Positions 60,156 through 64,000 of a stretch of DNA of 64,000 bases are shown here, in pieces. The DNA lies in assembly GCA_013398055.1 (NCBI GenBank), contig VZRS01007550.1, forward strand, positions 62,001 to 126,000, in the 5' to 3' direction. This DNA is from Ifrita kowaldi. Lineage: Eukaryota > Chordata > Aves > Passeriformes > Cinclosomatidae. The position numbers and the translations under genes are program-made. The notes below the pieces were generated by a model, which saw only the letters and a program-made list of their open reading frames with translations, had not been told where the DNA came from and ran no database searches. Within the stretch, counting starts at the first letter, position 1; each line of letters opens with the position of its first letter.

Positions 60156-63100
60156 TTTCAAAATGCAGCAATTTACCAGCCATACTAAAACTAAGACAAC
60201 TGAAGCTGTCTTCACTTCTCATTTCAGACTGCATGGCAGAAGGCTGTCTGCAAGAAGCAAGGTTTCATTTTCATTAATGACAGAGTTACTCTGGAGTAAA
60301 CAATATCCTTGATAGAGTTAGCATACATCAAATTGAGACTGTTGGATCTATGAATAGTTTCAGGCCAAGCATTTTTTTACCTCATGTATGGGGGGGGTTT
60401 TGCCTATAAAAAATTATTGAGGATTATAACGGAGTCAGGTGGAGAAAATCAGTGTTAAAAGGAAGTCTCTTGTTAAAATTAAGTATATGATTACATCCCT
60501 AGTTAAAAGTGCTACTATAAAGAGGGATGGCATTTAAAATTGAATACAAATTTATCACACAAAGTTCATAAACCCACACTGATCTAAAGCCTCCTTTATC
60601 ACTAGAGCTCGCAACCACCATACCTGAGCAACTGGAAACACTCCTCTCACTTTACCACCTGTCCAAAATCATTCTCAGCCTATGAACAGAATATTTTCTC
60701 ATGGCAGGTTTCTCTACACTCTCCACAAATGCAATCAGTTATTGTTTAGTGTTGTTTCCCACCACCAATAATGAATGCCTCGATCAGAATCTCAGTGTGC
60801 TTTTTTGATTGCCCACAGTCCCTTCATTTCCAGTGCTTGCTCTCAATCAGATCAAGTGACTTAAACCTCATACTTAATTTAAAACACATGTAGGGGGAAA
60901 TTAAGATCATTCGTGTAAATACCAGATTTATAACAATGAATATTATCTTTTATATTGCTACACAGCTCAATTTGTTTCATCTAAGAGCAATAAAACAGAG
61001 TAAGCACTGAGCAATCCTAATAGCCAAGCGGAATCAAATAAAGGAAGAAAAAGCTGACATCTGAATTATAATGCATTAAGGTAAAATTGCAGCTGAATTT
61101 GAGGATAATTTCATTCAATTTGACTTCAAGAAAGCAGTACTTCTTTCAGCATTAATTCAGAATTATACAAACTGAAAAGTGGTTTGAATCTATAAAATTA
61201 TTTATGTTTTCTTTTAAGATATCATTAAATTGCTGTTTGTGTGACAACACCATATTGGTAGTGAACATTTTAGCTTATCATGTACATTTCATTGTATAAA
61301 TGTCAGAAATAAGACTGGGTTAGGCAGCTAAAACAAGTAGTAAAAGAGTTTTTAGCTGCTTTAAATACAGAGCTAAAGATGTGAGCAAGTTCATAAAAGG
61401 CATGGTTTTGAGACAGATTTAACTGTGGAATTTGTGGTGCAATCCCTCAAAAATAAGTCATGAGGCTGATATTATTTCTTGTTTAAGTAATGTCCTTGAC
61501 CAGGCTTGGTCTAATGGGATTTTTTTCATGGAAAATTTGGGAGGCATTGCCAACTCAACTAAAGGCTGAAACTGTGTGGTGGGGGGGAGGCTATGGGAAG
61601 AGAAGGAATAATTCTTCCTATCTGGGATAATAAAGAAGGAAGGACATTAAATATGAATTATCAGACAACCCAAAGGGAGCCAAGTAGAATTTCTGTTATG
61701 AAATGGGAGTGTAGCAGCAGCCAGAGAAGAGAAAACACCTGCATATCAACCGCTGACAAGCCAACCAAGCACCAGTCCAACAACATGGGAATGAAGGAGA
61801 CAAAATTCACAGAAAATGCCCAATATTCATCGTAATTGAAATACTACTACTGCACAAAGTACCAGTCAAATCTCACCAGCAAAGCTCTATGAGTTTCTGG
61901 CCACCTTTTTTTCAAGCAAGAGTGAATTAAACAGAATGAAGAACAAGCAAAGGCAACTGTAACTGTTACAGAGATCAGAAATCTCAAGTGAAAGACGAAA
62001 ACCACACACCAAACCCCAAAAGAAGAGATGTGACTCCTCCTACAACAGTGAGCTGGATAAAAAATGAGAATGGAAAGATGTTCTTAAGCTTTGGGACAAT
62101 GCCAGCACAAGCATAAATGAATAAGCACCGTTCACTAATAAATGCAGCCCATAAACATATTGGAATTTCATAGCACTGAAGTTCAGAACAACCTTCCAAG
62201 AGGAGCAATGAGGGAACATGGCTTAACTCGATTTAAGATGAAAGTTAATAATTGTATACAGCATCACAGGAGGCATTTGATTGTGGTAACAAAGCTCTTT
62301 CCCAACCCTTTGCTACAGAGCCCCTCAATGCAGCGTAAATAATCTTGGCACACACTACTACAATGCAACTACAATTCTTTCTCTCAAGAATAATTAAAAA
62401 TGCTTTCAATGCCAGTAATATTACAGTGACGTATTTTCTCACCTCCATGGAAATGAAGCCACTTGCTGAATGATAAACTGACCCTTCCACTGCTAATTTA
62501 ATTTCCTGTCTTGGAAACCAAGGGTCACCTCTCCCTCCAACCCATTTGCTTTTGGTTCACAGTAAAAAGAACTTAAATAATAACTGAACCCTCCTCACAG
62601 AATTTCAATGTAGATCTCTCCAAACTACTGCATTTATCTTTAACATAAGTGTCCAAAGGGCATAATCCACATTATGGACTAATAGCCTGTAAAACTGCAT
62701 TTTATGAACTGTAGCAGTTTTCAGCAATAAAAAATAGAATCAATGGACTCAAGTTGATAACATTTCTTTCCTACCTCACATTGGAATTAATTCAATTTTT
62801 ATGTTTTTTAAATTATGTACATTTTAAAAAGTACTAGAACCTGTTTGGAGTCTACAAATCTCTATGCTTACAGCTATAGATGACATATTGTTACATAAAC
62901 CTTTTTTTTTTAACCACCAGACTAGACTCAAAATTCTGTAAATTACAATATTCACATAAGAAAGTCAGGAGAATTAGATTATTTTTTAATCTTCTCTTCC
63001 TTCTTCCTATTTTCTTCCTCTCCCTTATCAGAAATGTACTGTTCCATCTCACTATCTGAATAAAGGATAGCTCACTGCTATTTTAGCTTTAGTCATAAAA

Positions 63101-64000
63101 ATTCATTACTTCAGTGTAATGAAAATCATACCGATGTGCCTCACAACTGCATAAATGTTTCTCTGCTCAAAGAACACCACCTCCATGAAGCTCACCAAAA
63201 AGAATTTTCCTTTATTCATAAAGCATTTCACAGCAAGACTATTTCTTCATTTCTTTCTATAGTTTTCTTAGTTTAAACCAGATGAAAAAGCTTTTAACAT
63301 ATGTCCCATGAAATAAAGGCCCTGAAACCCCAACATTCAGAGTAGTTTTTTTTGTCCCTGTTGAATAACGGTGAAGTCAACCTGAGCTGCTACCTGGCAG
63401 CTCAAATAATCAGGTAATTTGGATGATGCATTCACTGAATTCAGTGCAATCACATCTCATCTGGAGATAAGAACACCAGATATCAGAAAAGAATCGCTTG
63501 GGTCAGAGAAAGACTCAAGCACACAAAATCACAGTTAAAGATAAAATATGTTAGTGCAAAAGACTGAACAGTTCTTCAATCCCTCTTTCCACAGACTGAA
63601 CATCAACTCGTTAACTTTCTGTTTTCCTGCAGACACTATGAAAAAGAAGACCCTTAACTGAGCAGTGCTTAACTGAAGGGTATTATTTTATAGAAGCCAA
63701 ACACTGCACCTCTGAATTACAGTGTATCCTTGATTTTGTTTACACAACTCAGTGCAGTTCCAGATGATTCACTTCAGCCATCCACGCTTGCAAATGGACA
63801 AACAGTAAATTATTTTTGTGCAGGGAAAATATTTGCTACTTGGAGATTTTTTCATTCATTCATTCCCACTTCTGGAATTTCAGGTGAATTACTGGAACCT
63901 TCCAATTTAACAGGGTGAGTCCCTTACAAAAATGAAGTCATTTGATTCCACCAACACTGACACGTAGTTACTACCCACACTTGGGGGTGGTAAGGAAAGC
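60156..64000. other. Unique AT-rich DNA without a recognisable gene
   Basis: I see no gene, RNA gene or transposon. A G-run of seven (61580-61586) and short homopolymers are the only low-complexity items. The frames at 61593-61835 and 62245-62490 have no recognisable content. Confidence 0.65.

Noticed and set aside
1..64000. Bacterial or phage system, CRISPR array, operon
   Set aside because: Avian CR1 and LTR elements, lack of dense coding frames and lack of spaced direct repeats argue against any such system here.

Overview
The window looks like nuclear DNA from a bird, gene-poor intergenic or deep intronic sequence. The evidence is several CR1 LINE 3' ends, including the characteristic ATTCTATGAT tails. 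There is also one nearly complete solo LTR, and a fragment of a related one, of a type common in avian and especially passerine genomes. Interspersed repeats are otherwise sparse, the base composition is AT-rich, and simple repeats are short. All of this is by eye and from family knowledge; nothing was searched. I see no bacterial gene layout, operon, CRISPR array, tRNA or rRNA gene, and no intact protein-coding gene. Almost all open frames are 60-160 codon chance frames of AT-rich DNA or shadows of repeats.

Layout. 1-14.5 kb: unique AT-rich DNA with a (GA)10 tract at 7.2 kb, one CR1 tail at 7.9 kb and several short inverted repeats, including a perfect 18-bp palindrome at 4.54 kb. 14.5-22 kb: a cluster of four CAGCTG E-boxes, a polypyrimidine/polypurine inverted repeat at 16.1 kb, and a stretch at 17.5-18.0 kb that resembles a conserved regulatory block. 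At 21.7-22.1 kb the minus strand carries the only coding-looking signal outside repeats: about 125 codons in one frame, broken by one TAG, behind acceptor-like sites. I do not recognise the protein. 22-37 kb: unique DNA with a CR1 relic at 28.0 kb, a poly-T tract and a (TA)n(CA)15(TA)n microsatellite. 37.2-40.5 kb: an old, degenerate minisatellite of about 42 bp, a (TCAA)n tract, a 41-bp tandem duplication and a G/T-rich tract.

41.6-45.9 kb is the repeat-dense core: three CR1 3' ends from at least two subfamilies and an LTR fragment, all on the plus strand, followed by two local tandem duplications. 45.9-57.1 kb is again mostly unique. A solo LTR of about 600 bp lies at 57.09-57.69 kb with an imperfect 5-bp target duplication, and a small direct-repeat/hairpin cluster sits just behind it. 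A minus-strand CR1 3' end lies at 59.5 kb and a 35-bp tandem duplication at 60.1 kb. The rest to 64 kb is unique.

No set of genes working together can be supported. The items most worth checking are the 21.7-22.1 kb reading frame, the 37.2 kb minisatellite, the solo LTR and the palindrome-bearing stretches that may be conserved non-coding elements.
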